DNA of 64,000 nucleotides from contig JABBOT010000033.1 of NCBI GenBank assembly GCA_016165875.1, positions 849,357 to 913,356 on the forward strand, read 5' to 3'. How positions within the stretch are numbered: the first letter of the stretch is position 1; each line of letters begins with the position of its first letter. Below are positions 33,850-46,800 of the stretch, one piece after another. The position numbers were made by a program, and so were the translations under genes. The notes below the pieces were generated by a model. The model saw only the letters and a list, made by a program, of their open reading frames with translations, had not been told where the DNA came from and did no database searches. This stretch comes from Acanthopleura granulata. Taxonomy: Eukaryota; Mollusca; Polyplacophora; Chitonida; Chitonidae.

Positions 33850-34350
33850 GCCCCTTTGTATGTGTCACCAGGTACCAGTTATCACAACGCCAATGTTCGC
33901 CGGTTTTATATGCGTTTCCGGCTACCAGTTATCACAATGTCAAAAAGACCCACTACACCTTTCAAGAATGACTCGATATCAAGTATCACACTGCCATTGC
34001 TCACCGGTTTTATATGCGTGTCCAGCCTCCAATTATCATACCGCCAAAAAGCCCTACTTCACCTTTCATGAGTGGCCCAATATCAAGTAGTACACTGCCA
34101 TTGCTCACCGGTTTTATATGCGTGTCCAGCTACCAATTATGACACCGTCAAAGAGCCCCGCTTCTCCTTTCATTAGTGACTCGATATCAAGTGTGAAGCC
34201 GCCATTGTTCGCCGGTTTTATATGCGTGTCCAGCTTCCAATTATCACACCACCAAAAGCCCTATTTTACCTTTCATGAGTGACCCGATATCAAGTATCAC
34301 ACCGCCACTGTTTGCCGGTTTTATATGTGTGTCCAGTTTCCAATCCTCTC
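33850..34350 (+). repeat. ~105-bp tandem satellite
   Basis: About five units share CGATATCAAGTATCACAC, CGCC(A/G)CTG, CCGGTTTTATATGCGTGTCC, CCAATTATCACAC and CCTTTCATGAGTG. Each unit also contains the CCA(A/G)TTATCACA core of the shorter repeat at 33300, so both arrays probably share an origin. Confidence 0.72.
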
Positions 34351-37300
34351 ACTACATAAAAACTGTTAAGCTTGAAACAAGATGACCTCAAATCTCTGGT
34401 GACACCCAACGGAAGAGACAAATCCAGGCAAAAAAATAAACCAAAAATTTCATCTTTAACATCTATTCTACATTTAATCAGCAAATCAAATCAACAATTA
34501 TTTCCGTACATAAATAATTCATTTGGTCAAAAGTCAGAATACATGGGAAATCTACCATGCGCTGTCTCCACACCAATAACTGCGTGTTCACAGCCTTTGT
34601 CTCTATGAACTATACACCGAAATTACCATGCCTGACAGAGTTGCCTACCGTAGCCTAAGAGCTCTTCTCTTGAGTTCAATTAATGGCTTGTTAATCAAAC
34701 TAACGCCATTACCTATAATAAGCATGATTTCTTTTTTCAATTGCTCTGCGTGATATGAATTAGACCCTCTTTCATTTATCTTGATAATATTTTCTATCGG
34801 CTCGGCTTTGGTGAGATTTCCAGTCTACCAGAACATGACTTCGTCATGATATGTATACATACAATAAATAAATCAAATTATTAGTTACCTTAATCACAGT
34901 GACAATTTTTATATATCTACAAAAGGGTTCAACTAATGTCTGGTCCTTTAGCGTATAGGTCGAATTATTTTCTCTAAGATACCTTTTTCGTTCATTTTAT
35001 ATCAAATCTAATGAGATTTTCAAATACTCAGCGTCTATGTGAATAAATGAACATTGTAAACTGAAAATCTAAGCGTAGAACGTATAAATCACGTAAGCCT
35101 ATAGGCGAGACTTCCATTTCGGTGCGTACAACTGCAGAATTACACATAAAATAAAAATACATCCACATAAATAATTTATCTATGCCCTTGGACAATATAG
35201 CACGGCTTGGGACAGCGACAAAAAATGTAACAGTTTTGTAAATAAAAAGACGTCCAAGTTGCAAAAGTGAAACATTCAGTTTCCCCACACAGTTGTGGTA
35301 ACACCACTCCTAGTTTTTGCACGCCACTATGTATAATCTATTTCTCATTTCTCACTCCTAAAAGTTTACACGTAACTATGTCTAGAAAAAAGTTCTTATA
35401 GACATGTTTTTCTACTTCGTTCAATAACTCTTTTTTTCATTTTTATTTGTTTTTGTATTTTGAAAGAGAATCACTTGAACACCTGTGAATATTTAACGTC
35501 TGAGTGGTAGAAAGTTCAAGTTGTGCAGGACATGCGCAGATGGTGGTGCGTCAGCCTCAGATTCCGTGTTCGCAAACTCAAGTTTCTACAGAACCTGTGA
35601 AGAAAAAAATAAAACCGCATTTTATAAATGGACAGATATTATGGACAACGTAAAAAAAGAATATCATCTATCAACGATACACTCATATTTTCCCACAATC
35701 ACCGAAGGCAGTTGCCTCTATTCGCGCATTTCCAGCTCCACAAAATCATCATGCACTAAAATGATTGCAACTACCACATTAACATAACTACAGGAATATA
35801 TTGCTGTCATCGTTACATAGTTACAATCAACTTAACATATGACAGCCCTGTGGAACGGACCGCAGAATCTACCTTACCTTCCATAATTCTTTTCTCATTA
35901 AGTTTGGCTTAAAAGCATTTTGTACCAATATAAATTGCCTCACATTTCTTATATAATACCGGACTGTTTACGTTCGATTTTTTCACATTCAATCACATTT
36001 TCTGGAGAGTATAATAGAGTATCTGCGCTATTGTAGTTTTCATACATAACCTTGTTGTATACTACGACTGGCAAGAATATAACTAATGCTACACATCGAC
36101 AATCAACAACCATAGCACCTTTCATCGCTTTTAAGCATTATATTCGCGCATACTCGAGAACTAAACTTTCTCGTTACAGTTACAAATTACTTACTCCCCC
36201 CCCCCCGAAGAAATCAGTGCGCATGGAAAACTTATGCTTAGGTCTAAGTTATATATCATACCATAATTATAGTTTCTTGGACAATGTATAAAAAAATAAG
36301 GACACGGGTAAATAGCAACAAATACTCAAAATTAAATGAATGAAATAAGTGAAAAAAGAAGAAAAGAAAGAAAAAAATAAACAGGGTGAAAATTAAAAAA
36401 GGCGTTAAAATAAACCATTGCAGCGGCCACAAGTTCTTGCTCAGACGTCAACGGTGAAACAACGGATACAACAACACGAAACTCGGACTAACCGACGTCA
36501 AACAAAACGCATGGTAAGGTATTCGGTCTGGTCAATTTACATGTAGTCCACGTTAAAACGCACTTGCGTTCCGAATTCCACATAAATTTGGAAATTCTAT
36601 TTCTGGAGTCGGTGGAGAAAAACGCACACAACAGACACGGGAGAAAATTAGTCACAAAGATGTGTTTCGCCGTTGGAAACTGTTGACTTACAAACGGTGT
36701 GTTTGTTAAATCAAAAAGGAACCACGTCGACAATAACTGGAGTCGAGTTCTGCACGTAGACAAGGTAAAATCAAAAGGGCGATAACCTCAGCAGACATCT
36801 TCTGTGCAGAGTGGTGATAAAAAGACAGACGGACGGCGAGAAAAGCAACAGAAGAAAAACCAAGACTTGGGGACATCTGGAAGGCAAAACGATGAAAGAG
36901 ATGAACAACACAACGGAAGGTCCTGTACACTTGGAATGATGGGAAACGACAGAATCCGATAATAAAAGACGAGAATGGAGAACAAGAAGAACAAACGAAA
37001 TAACACAAGAGAAACATAGAAACCCCATTCAGGTAGAGTCAAGTGCACTAATTCGGCACGAGAAGGAGAATGTTTACCAGAGTGGAGCGTGAACGAGAAA
37101 GAAACAGGGAGGTGTAAAGATAGAAAGAATAGGTGGAAGAGTTCTGGCTAGGACAGGGAACAAATGATAGCACCAGAAGAATGGGTGGAAGAGTTCTGGC
37201 TAGGTCAGGGAACAAATGATAGCACCAAAAGAAAACCAAATAAAGACTGAAGCAACAGGAAGTGATATCTCGAAGCTACGAATAAAACTTCAAAAGATCT

Positions 37301-38111
37301 GTGCATGGCTTTTGGGGTATTGCGAAACCAACGGTTGGGAAGATAGGTGAAATGGATGTACGGGTGCAGAAATAGTGTACATATATCCAACTGACGGGCA
37401 GGGATAAACAAAAATACGTCAAACATTTGCTGCAATGTTAACATAAAAAAAGCCAGAGAAAGAAGAGTGGGAAGAACAAAAATATTACTAATGCTCTAAC
37501 CTGCAGATTTTTTTCAAAAACAGCGCAAACCTCTAATTTAGCATTGACGCAGCCTCTAGAATGTTGGAAGGGGAGAAAACTGTCACAAGCGAAAGGGTAA
37601 TCGCAAAAACCCTACAATTCTCGCTAGCTTGGGAGAAATGTGGAAATACAGAATATATACTTTTTACATTTTCATGAAAGGAAAATTTATCAAATTCTTT
37701 ACAAAATTGTTTGTTTGACGAACGAAATTTTTGCAACTACACTGCAACTTGACCACGCAGGTACCACACAGCACAAATGCTAAAATGACAAAAACACACA
37801 AACTTGGCTGTACAACAAACCGGGGTAGGGTGTAGACACATCCAAAACAAACGCATGAAATTTCCTAAAAATCTTCTATTTCTTTAAACATACCTTTACA
37901 TGCTTAATAAGTAAACGCACAGGTATTTGAAACGGAGGCGCTAAAAATATCACAGCAACGCACAAAAGAATGAACATCTTTTATATTGTATGCGAAAAGG
38001 ATCAACGCAGTATGACCTTATTGGATGACTTGTTGTATGAGGGATGGAAAGCACGGCAATTTGGGAATTTTTCCAGTTTAAAGCAATTCGGGTCCAATAT
38101 GTTTAGAACAT
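34351..38111. other. Gene-poor stretch 3' of the UNC-89-like gene
   Basis: No supported gene. The overlapping minus-strand frames at 36700-37240 share no domain. A C9 run is at about 36197-36205. A 52-bp unit is duplicated at 37132-37233. A 13-base string identical to the classical cDNA-library linker (AATTCGGCACGAG) is at 37050-37062. Confidence 0.4.
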
Positions 38112-38130
38112 TTTATTGCTTCGTTTTATT
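38112..38130 (-). terminator. Candidate polyadenylation signals, long isoform
   Basis: Two AATAAA hexamers read on the minus strand at 38130-38125 and 38117-38112, about 140-160 bases beyond the last UNC-89-like stop codon. Spacing is reasonable for a short 3' UTR, but use is unproven. Confidence 0.4.
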
Positions 38131-38270
38131 GGTGAAGTTCCTATGTGGATAACAAGGATCACATCGAAAAGGAACGACACCAGGTGGACCCGAAATGCCT
38201 TCTCGGTGGGAGAAAGAACAACAGCACATCCATTCCGTATAGCATACCCATGATGAAATGTCTGCCCAAT

Positions 38271-40845
38271 CTACAGATCCCCCAAGCGGGACCTCCACCC
38301 CGACCTACGAGACTCCCTTGAAGACGAGCTCATCTCTGAGGCCTCGTATGATCGGCCGGATCGTCGCGAACGCCTGGAGGAAGCGTAATCCTCCGAGAAG
38401 GATATGTCTGCTGAATCGTCTGTCCCGGACGTAATTTCGTACGATCTCGCAGAACGACGTGACTGCCTGGACGACATGTAGTCCTCAGAGTACGACCTGT
38501 CTGTCCCTTCTTCTGATCCCGAGATCTCGTACGATCTCGCGGAACGGCGTGATCTGCGTGAGGATCTGCGCGAGGAGTTGTTTTCCTCCTCTTCCTGCAC
38601 GTGAAATTCTTCCGCCGCTGCCTCGACTTCCATGGCTCTTGTTGCTCTCTTTGATCTTTTGGCAAAATAGTCATCGTCTTCGCCGAAGATATCCACCTCT
38701 TCTGCTGCAAAAGAGACCATCTCCATCGCACTCAATTCCGAAACATTCCCGGTCGCCGCCATTTCGGAAATGACCTCCTGAGACCGATCGCTGAATATCG
38801 CAACACTACCTTGTTCTTCTGTGGCTACCGCGGATGTTACTTCTCCCACTGATTCACCCGTCGATTGTTCTGTAATGGTTACACTCTCCGTCAAGACCGC
38901 ATCCGAGCTTTCTAATGGAGCTGTATTAATTTCGACATGTTCCTCGCCTGTTTCCTTCGTGACCTCTGTTGACGCTACATCGAGTAGAACAGTTTCTTCC
39001 ACAACTGCATTAGACATTTCCTCTTCTGCTTGAGCGCCATCAATTCTCATACTTTCGCCTACAGACACCGACGTTTCCTCTCCCACAACTGCGTTAGACA
39101 TTTCCTCTTTTTCCGGCGAGCCATAAAGTCTAACAGTTTCGTCTACAGACACTGACGTTTCATTTGAAGTGGACGTAACGGTGAACGACATTGACGCATC
39201 GCTTTGCGACGCAGCCTCAGAGGCAGCGACACCTGGTTCTTCTTCGGGTAAACTTAATTCAACGCTTTCCTGTACGTTCAAAGACGAATTGTCAACAGTT
39301 TCTGACGTCTCGTCGGTCAAAGTTAAATTTACGTCCGTGGAAACAGTCACGTCTGTCGTCGCCACGTCATCGCTGACAGCTGCCAACGTCACATCACTGC
39401 TTACATCAGTTTCAGTAACGTTGACAACCACGTCTGTAGCAGTGACTTCGGTCGTATCTAAACCGTCTACGGTAAGCGTTGCTGTATCAGTCACATCTTT
39501 CGACGTAACGTCCGTCAACAATACGTCAACGTCATGTGCCACGTTGTCTGCCAAAGGCTCGTCTATTATTCCAATTTCTGCGCCGGATTTGACCACAGTG
39601 TCCGAAACGTCCACAGTGTCGTCGTCCAACTTACTCAAACTCTCGTCTGTGGGTAACGTTACAGTTACGTCGGCAGATAGGCTGCTTTCTTCCGCAGGCT
39701 GAGTCCTTGAAGCTTCCTCATTTAAACTTACCACTTCTTCCACGGTTTCCGACGACGTAGACAACTGCACGGACACTTCTTCTGTCGTTTCCACGGAAGC
39801 GGACTGCTGTGACTCCACCACAGAAGACATCTGGTGGGTCTGACTCGTCGATGATGACTCTTCCGAATACTCTACGATGGTCTGGGATTGACTCTGGGAG
39901 GCTGTCACTTCAACAGACCCTTCGAATTTCACAGCCGCATCGGCTTTGGTTGCCGTCGTTTCTTCTGATATCTCGACGATGGCTTGGATATTTTCTTCCA
40001 GAGCTGTTTCCCTGTCCGGTGTGAGACCTGGAATAGGCGTCACAGGCTCCTCAGTAATATACAGGTTACTTGTAACTTCCTCGGAGGTTGTTTCTCCTAC
40101 CACGGCTTCCATTTCTACTATATCTATCCCAATTTCAGATTTCTCTTCCACAGAACTGACTGGGGAACCTTCTTCTGAAGATACCTGCTTTATTGTGGGC
40201 TGGGCGCTGACTTCCGCATTTTCGTCAGTTTCATTCTTCTGTGCCTCCAGCACTGGTTCTGGTGGTGGTGTTTTATGTTTTACTTCTTCCTGTACCGGTC
40301 CTGGAGAGGGAGTTTTGGGTTTTACTTCCTCGTTTACTGGTTCTGGAGAAGAGGTTTTTGGTTTTGGTTCAGGAGAAGGCGTTTTTGGTTTCACGTCTCT
40401 TACTGGTTCTCGCGATGGTGTTTTGGGTTTAGGTTCTGGAGATGGTGTTTTGGGTTTTAATTGTTCCTGTACAGGTTCTGGAGAAGGTGTTTTTGGTTTC
40501 ACTTCTTTTACTGGTTCTGGTGATGGTGTTTTGGGCTTTGGTTCTGGAGATTGTGTTTTTGGTTTCACCTTCTTCGCTTCAGCTGCAACGGACACTGCAT
40601 CTGCTTTAGTATCGACATCTGCCTTAGTATCAGTTACCTCTACATTTTTCGGTTTACTGGCTAACGGCGGGGGAGTAGAAGACAAAATAAACACACCTGA
40701 TCTTTCCAAGCGTTTCTGTTGGTAGTCCTTGGCATATCTCCTAAGTTTGTTGGACAAGAATACCGCTTCTTGTCTTGCCTTCACCATATTAGGAGTCAAC
40801 TGAAGCCACTTGTGTTCAAGACATTGCTCCACGCCTAGACGGTTT
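38271..40845 (-). CDS. unc-89: UNC-89-like last exon: kinase 2 end and repetitive tail
   Basis: About 857 codons. It starts with the last kinase helix (NRLGVEQCLEHKWLQLTP) and a basic extension (SNKLRRYAKDYQQKRLE). Next come nine units of KPKTPSPEP type with spacers such as VKEV and VQEE (about 40575-40240), like the KSP/PEVK-type regions of giant muscle proteins. A long acidic Ser/Thr/Val-rich stretch follows (about 40200-38700). The end has three about 30-residue Arg/Ser repeats (SRRSRRSARSYE then SYSEDY) to the stop at 38271. The acceptor is TTTCCTGCAG. The frame runs further upstream in the intron, but kinase homology starts at the acceptor. Low complexity means the tail cannot be assigned a function beyond a likely phosphorylated linker. 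Confidence 0.88.
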
Positions 40846-43800
40846 CTGCAGGAAAAGAAAACAGTTTTTTTACAATAGCGGGAGGTGTGTAGGCGTGAAC
40901 AACCAGAGCAGGGAAACCAAACTCCATTGCCCAACACTTAATTAGCATATTAAAAGACAAATATAATGACCTCACTGTCAAGACACCTTCAAGGAGAATA
41001 CCTTAAACTTTTCAAATAGTGATACGCTCTCAGTTTCATTTTTTCGGGTCTCCCATGGCCTGGGCGATATCGACAGAATTCTGATCACAATAACAACACT
41101 AATCTGATACCTGTCTCATTGAGTTGGATAAGAAGTACGGTACAACCGCGTAAACTATCACAAGATAAAAATCTACGATGGCCAAAAAAAAAAAAAATAA
41201 AATAAAATAATAATAAAATAAAATGAAAACAAGTCAACCGGCACAAGCAGTATTACAGATATGATGGTAATAATTTGAAATGATAAGAACAGACATGTCC
41301 TGAAAAGACTGGTTCGAAACTATTCATCTGTTAGATTTTGTCAAGGACACACTCTGACAGGATCTTGATTTTACCTGGGTAAGCGTTTCAGGAGATCGTA
41401 GATGAACTTAAGTCCCTCCTTGGTGACGTTCTCGTAGAGATCTTGGGCGTCGTAGCGGATGTAGGCGATGTTAGCGAAGGTTTCCAGGTCAGTCTCTCCC
41501 AAGAACGGAGATTCTCCACTTAATCTGGCAAAACAAAAACAACAGCAGTTTTATTCGAAGCCGATCACAGCCAAGCATAGAGACTTGTCTAGCAAAAGAA
41601 AAACAATAACCATCTTTATCAATCACTTTATTCATTAAACTAACTGGTGTTTGGCTCCGCGCAACCAATAATTTTTTACTACATGTATATGACGGTCGTC
41701 AGGTTTGTGGGTGGATTAGATGAGCTACAGAAAAACCACCGATCTTTGGTGCTCTAGCTACCTGTCAAACCTACGAACTTAAAACGGCAGTGGAAGGAGC
41801 GAGAGCTAAATTCGAGCACGCGACATCATTCGTCAGTGAACGGATAGTCTAGTCAGTGCTATAACTATCTGAGGCCCCACTAATTACCTTCATTGCATTT
41901 CACTTATTTCTTATAAGGACAAGCGTAATTTAATTTTCAGTTAACAATGTAATAACAAAAAAGTTTCAAATAACGGAATTCATCACATGCATGTAAATCG
42001 CATCCTTTCGATAGACTTACAGTAGGAATGTCAGCGCTCCGATCGTCCACACGTCCGCAGCAAACCCAACCTTCTCCTGAGCCACCATCTCCGGAGCTAC
42101 ATGTACGGAGAAGAAACCATCAAGGATGAAAATTTCATTATTTACTACTTATTCTATTTGTTGCAAGCAAATTATGGGTGGAAGGAAATTTCCCCGATGG
42201 AAACCAGCGACCATGGGCAACTTATACGAGGAAACTCTTCCATGCGTGACATAGTGGATATTTGTGAACGTTTATTGCCAATGCTGTGAAATGAAACATG
42301 TCCCGAATTATTGAACTTTCAGCAAAGACTTGTCACTCATGACCAAACAATTGAGCTGTTAGGGATATCTGTCGTCTCCAAACGGTTAATTTTACAACAA
42401 TGGCCCTGTGTCAAGTTTGGTAAGGTCTTCGTACTAAAGTACGATTTCATTGTCTGTCCTCTTCTATCCATCCCTGAAATTTGGCGCACTGGGGTGTAAA
42501 CAGTCTTTATATAAAAGTCTACAATAAGGATGTGTATCTCAAGACCAGAGCTAAGAGCACCATAAAACATGAATCAAATATGTAACTAAATAAAGATGGA
42601 GACAAATACGCTGAAAAAACCTATCGCCTTACACAGAAAATCAGGGAATCCCATCTTTGGCATGTGCGACCCTTCGGGACTTGTGATGGATCTGGCAAGA
42701 CTAAAGTCGACGAGCTTGACGTCAAGCCGACGTCGGCTGGCCAGCATGACGCTGGAGGGCTGCAAGTTCAGATGAGCGATGCCGCAGTGGTGAAGGTACT
42801 GAACGGCGTCCAGAACCTGTTGGATGATGATGGACACCGACTCCTCTGTGTAGGTGTTCTTGAAGGACAAATGCTGGACAACGTTGTCGCCGTACAGGCG
42901 TTCCATGATCAAGCAGATTTGCCGGGGTGTTTGGTAGCCAGACACAAGGCGGACTATGTTCTCTTGCTGCAGAGGACGAAGCACGGAGAACTCCCGGATC
43001 AGTTCGTCCTTCTTGTGGGAGTCGCTCGATGCCACTTTGGCCACAAACTCTTCGCCACCCACTTTTCGGGACACGCATTTGATGCTTGAGAATCCGCCCC
43101 TGAAAAGTGTTAAAATTTGCCCTTTATCATATACTCTTTATATATAATACTCTCATACCAGGTCAACGCATCCCTGAAAACTGTTGACTGCTTCTCTCTT
43201 TAATACATGTTACCACCTTTATTTATTAGTTATATACATATGTATATACCATTTCTGAGATATTTCTTTGGGAACTGGTCTTATAGGTTGTTTCGAAAAT
43301 GGATCTGATGGACTAACAACGTCCTTTTCATGGTTAACGGAACGTATATGAATGTCGGGCGTTCAGATGTATCATCATAGCGTTTCAACATTTTTTTTAC
43401 ATCATGACAACGTTTTTAACGTTTCCAAAAAAACATGCACACACCAATCAAATTCAGACGTCGAAACAGACATTCTGCTAATGACGGCAAGACCACATCC
43501 CAAACATCCCCTATTTAAATAATTATTTCAATACGAGTAATTCATTTCAATAGGAGTTTGCGACATTGCGCCTTCATATTCTGTCGCGGAAATGAAACCA
43601 CTTTAATAATGAAAAAGCTTTTGAGAAGATCAAAATACCAGAGGGATGCACTGATGTATGTGGATTTCGATCGATACGGAAATAAACAAAGAAATTGGCC
43701 TACTTTCTGATCTCCTCCCCAAAGTTGAACTCTTCTTCGGGTGATGTGGTCTTCATCTCCTCCTCAATGGTCTCTAGCCTCATTAGGGAAGGGCTCCTCA

Positions 43801-46800
43801 TTGCGCTCTCACGAGGGGACGGCTTCTCCAGCGCTTTACGGGACCGCAACAACAGACGCTCGATCTCTTCGTCGATGGAGACGGCCGGGGCTCCTGAAAA
43901 CGAAAGCGAAGTATGCCACTATGAATGGTTGAATGTTTATTCACTTGTTTGATTGGTGTTTTACCCCGTATTCAAAAATATTTCATTTATACGCGTTTCT
44001 CCCGCATTATGGTGGGAGAAAACCGGGCAGAGCCCGGGAGAAACCTCACACTATCAACAGCTTGCTGGTACACATTCCCATATACCACCGGAGAGGAAGC
44101 CAGCATGGCTATAAGTTTACAGTAAAATCCTAAAACGTTCACTTTCTCGAAAGAAAGCAGGCTGGTCTGTCACTACCATTACTCTTGTGAAAAACATTTC
44201 GTTGCTTCAGTTATAACGCCACCACAATATAATCAAAATTATGACCAGCCACGTATAGAAATCAGCGTCTAGTCAACTGAAATCACGATCCCACAACCCT
44301 TAATCCTGGGCTGTTTACCTGCGATAACGATCCGTCCAGCTGTAATTACCTTATCCACCTGTCATCGAGATCACGGTTGTTGTCCTGATTGCTTCAAAAT
44401 TCGTCCTCCTACTATGATGACATCATTTCCTCAATCCTTGCACCTGTATTTATTTCTTTCATTGGTGTTTTACGCCATTACGGTGGGAGGAACTGGGCAG
44501 GTTGCTGACAGAGCCGACCTTCCCACGTACGACCCGAGAGGAAGCCAGTGTGAGCTATGCTTCAACTCACAGCGATCGCATAGGTGAGAAGCACTTGGGT
44601 CTTTATTCTGCATCTGTAAACATGCACCCTTGTCTAATAACCAGGTTCGCATCACCTGTAACTACATCTAATTAAGGCGTCTCACCTGGTGGTTTTGTCC
44701 TGACCTCCACGGATGACCAGCTGAAGGGGCTAACCCCGAACCTGTTGCTACAAGAGACCCTGAAGCGGTAGATGGTGTTGGGCTTCAGTCCAGGGACAAG
44801 TGCGCATTCATCAAGAACCGACACTGCTGACGTCCACCTGTCCTCTCCTGGAAACAATGATTGATTGTTTGATTGATTTGTTTGAGGCCACACTTGTGAC
44901 GTTTTCACTCATTGGACTAGTGACCAGTTTTATATGAGCAGAAAACAAGCATGAACGGAGGAAGAGAAATAGATAGAGGAAACAGAAATGAACGGAGGAA
45001 AGAGAAATGAACGAAGGAAACAGAGATGAGCGGAGGAAAGAGGAATGAACGGAGGAAACAGATATGAACGGAGAAAAGAGGAATGGACGGAGGAAACAGA
45101 AATAAACATAGGAAACGGAAATGAACGGAGGAATCTTGAATGAAGGGGGAAACAGGAATGAACGGAGGGAAGAAAAATGAACGAAGGAAACAGGAATGAA
45201 CAGATGGAACAGGAATGACCGAAGGAAACAGGCATGAACGAATGAAACGGGAATGAACAGAGGAAATAGGAATGGACGGAGGAAACAGGAATAAACCGCT
45301 TAACCACCAGTCCTTGTCGAGTCATTGGAAAACTCAGCCACCTGTGACGTAATGGCCTCAAGCAAACTTCATGTAAAACCAGATATAAGATATAACTGTC
45401 CATATATTCGCTAAAACTCGGGTCCCTCTCCGCATCAATTACAAAATGTATGTGTTCAATTCATATTTTGGAAAAAATATTCCAGGTTCTTTAATTGCAA
45501 CTGTAAGTCAAAACTTGTGACCATTAACGACAAAGGCATCACGTGACAGGAACTCACCCGCTTTACGGTAGTCCACCCTGTAGTTGGTAATGTACGAGTT
45601 CCCATTCGATTTCGGCGCATCCCATATCAGCAGGGCCTCGTCCGAGGACACAGCACAAACCACTGGCCGACCTGGCCTCTCGGGAGTGTCTGAAACACGA
45701 GGTTTAACGAGATGTCACGAGATTGTCTACAACCTTGAGATTTTACGTTAGGTTCCTGTACTGCAGCAAGGAAAAGAAAGATCATGTACATTTTACAAGC
45801 GGTTTCGATATCATGTGGACATGAGAAATACGAGCAAACTTTCAGCAAAGAGACTTTTTCCCGAATTTCGTCGCCACGATGAACATCTAGATAAACTACA
45901 TCACCTTGGGACAGGGAATTGAGGTGAATACAATTTTAAAATTCACATTTCAGTCACATTGCTTGTATCTTTTTCTGGCTAATGGGAGCGAGTAAATGCT
46001 AAAAAAAAAATATAGTTTATGTGTGATTTCTTTTTTCTTCGTCGGTACTTAACAATAAGTATGATTTCGGCAGTTTTAGAAAATCTTGAATAACAACGGC
46101 AAAAATAGAAAGAAAAACAGCTTAACCAACCTCCGAGTAAAAGTCTGGCTCTTGACGTCACTGTGCCGAGTTTGTTCCGGACGATGCATTTGTAAACGCC
46201 GACGTCATTGGGCATTGTGTTCAGTACCGTGATCGACGCGCTGCCATCTTCTGTGAAGGAGGTGCGAATCCTCTGTCCATCGGACAACATACCCTCGTTA
46301 CGATACCACGTGATACTTGGGGCGGGACTCGCCATCACGTGACATGAGAATGTGACGTCATCACCGACCAGGTAAGCGGCATCTTTGAGCTTCTCCAAAA
46401 AGACAGGTGAAAATCCTGAAAGTCATAAATAAGATAAGGAAAATGGATACACATGTGTGTATTGGTTATATATATTTATATATATTATATCATATATTGG
46501 ACATTTACATGCGCAGATTGAGAAAAACGCATTTTGATTCATTTTCGGGCTCTCGCTGGCGGCGAATATATCAGCTAATTCCAATAAAGTTTTGCTTCAC
46601 CCATTCTTCACCTAGTTCCTCAGGAGACAGGAAGTTTCGGTCGGGTCCTGGTACGTTATGGGTATTCACCAGGGAAAAAAATCACTTATGGGTGGCGGAA
46701 CACAAACAGCTGTTTATTTAATTTATCGGGAAAGTAAATGCACGTAGACTTACTAAATCATGGTTCATGGGTTATCTGATTAGGGCTTCGAAACGAGAAT

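Noticed and set aside
39946..40725. 259-codon plus-strand frame, plus overlapping frames at 38459-39702
   Set aside because: They lie antisense to the repetitive last exon of the UNC-89-like gene. Their length comes from the codon-level repeats and bias of the real frame.
44930..45403. 157-codon minus-strand frame rich in Ser/Phe/Val/His
   Set aside because: It is a translation of the short purine-rich tandem repeat inside an intron.
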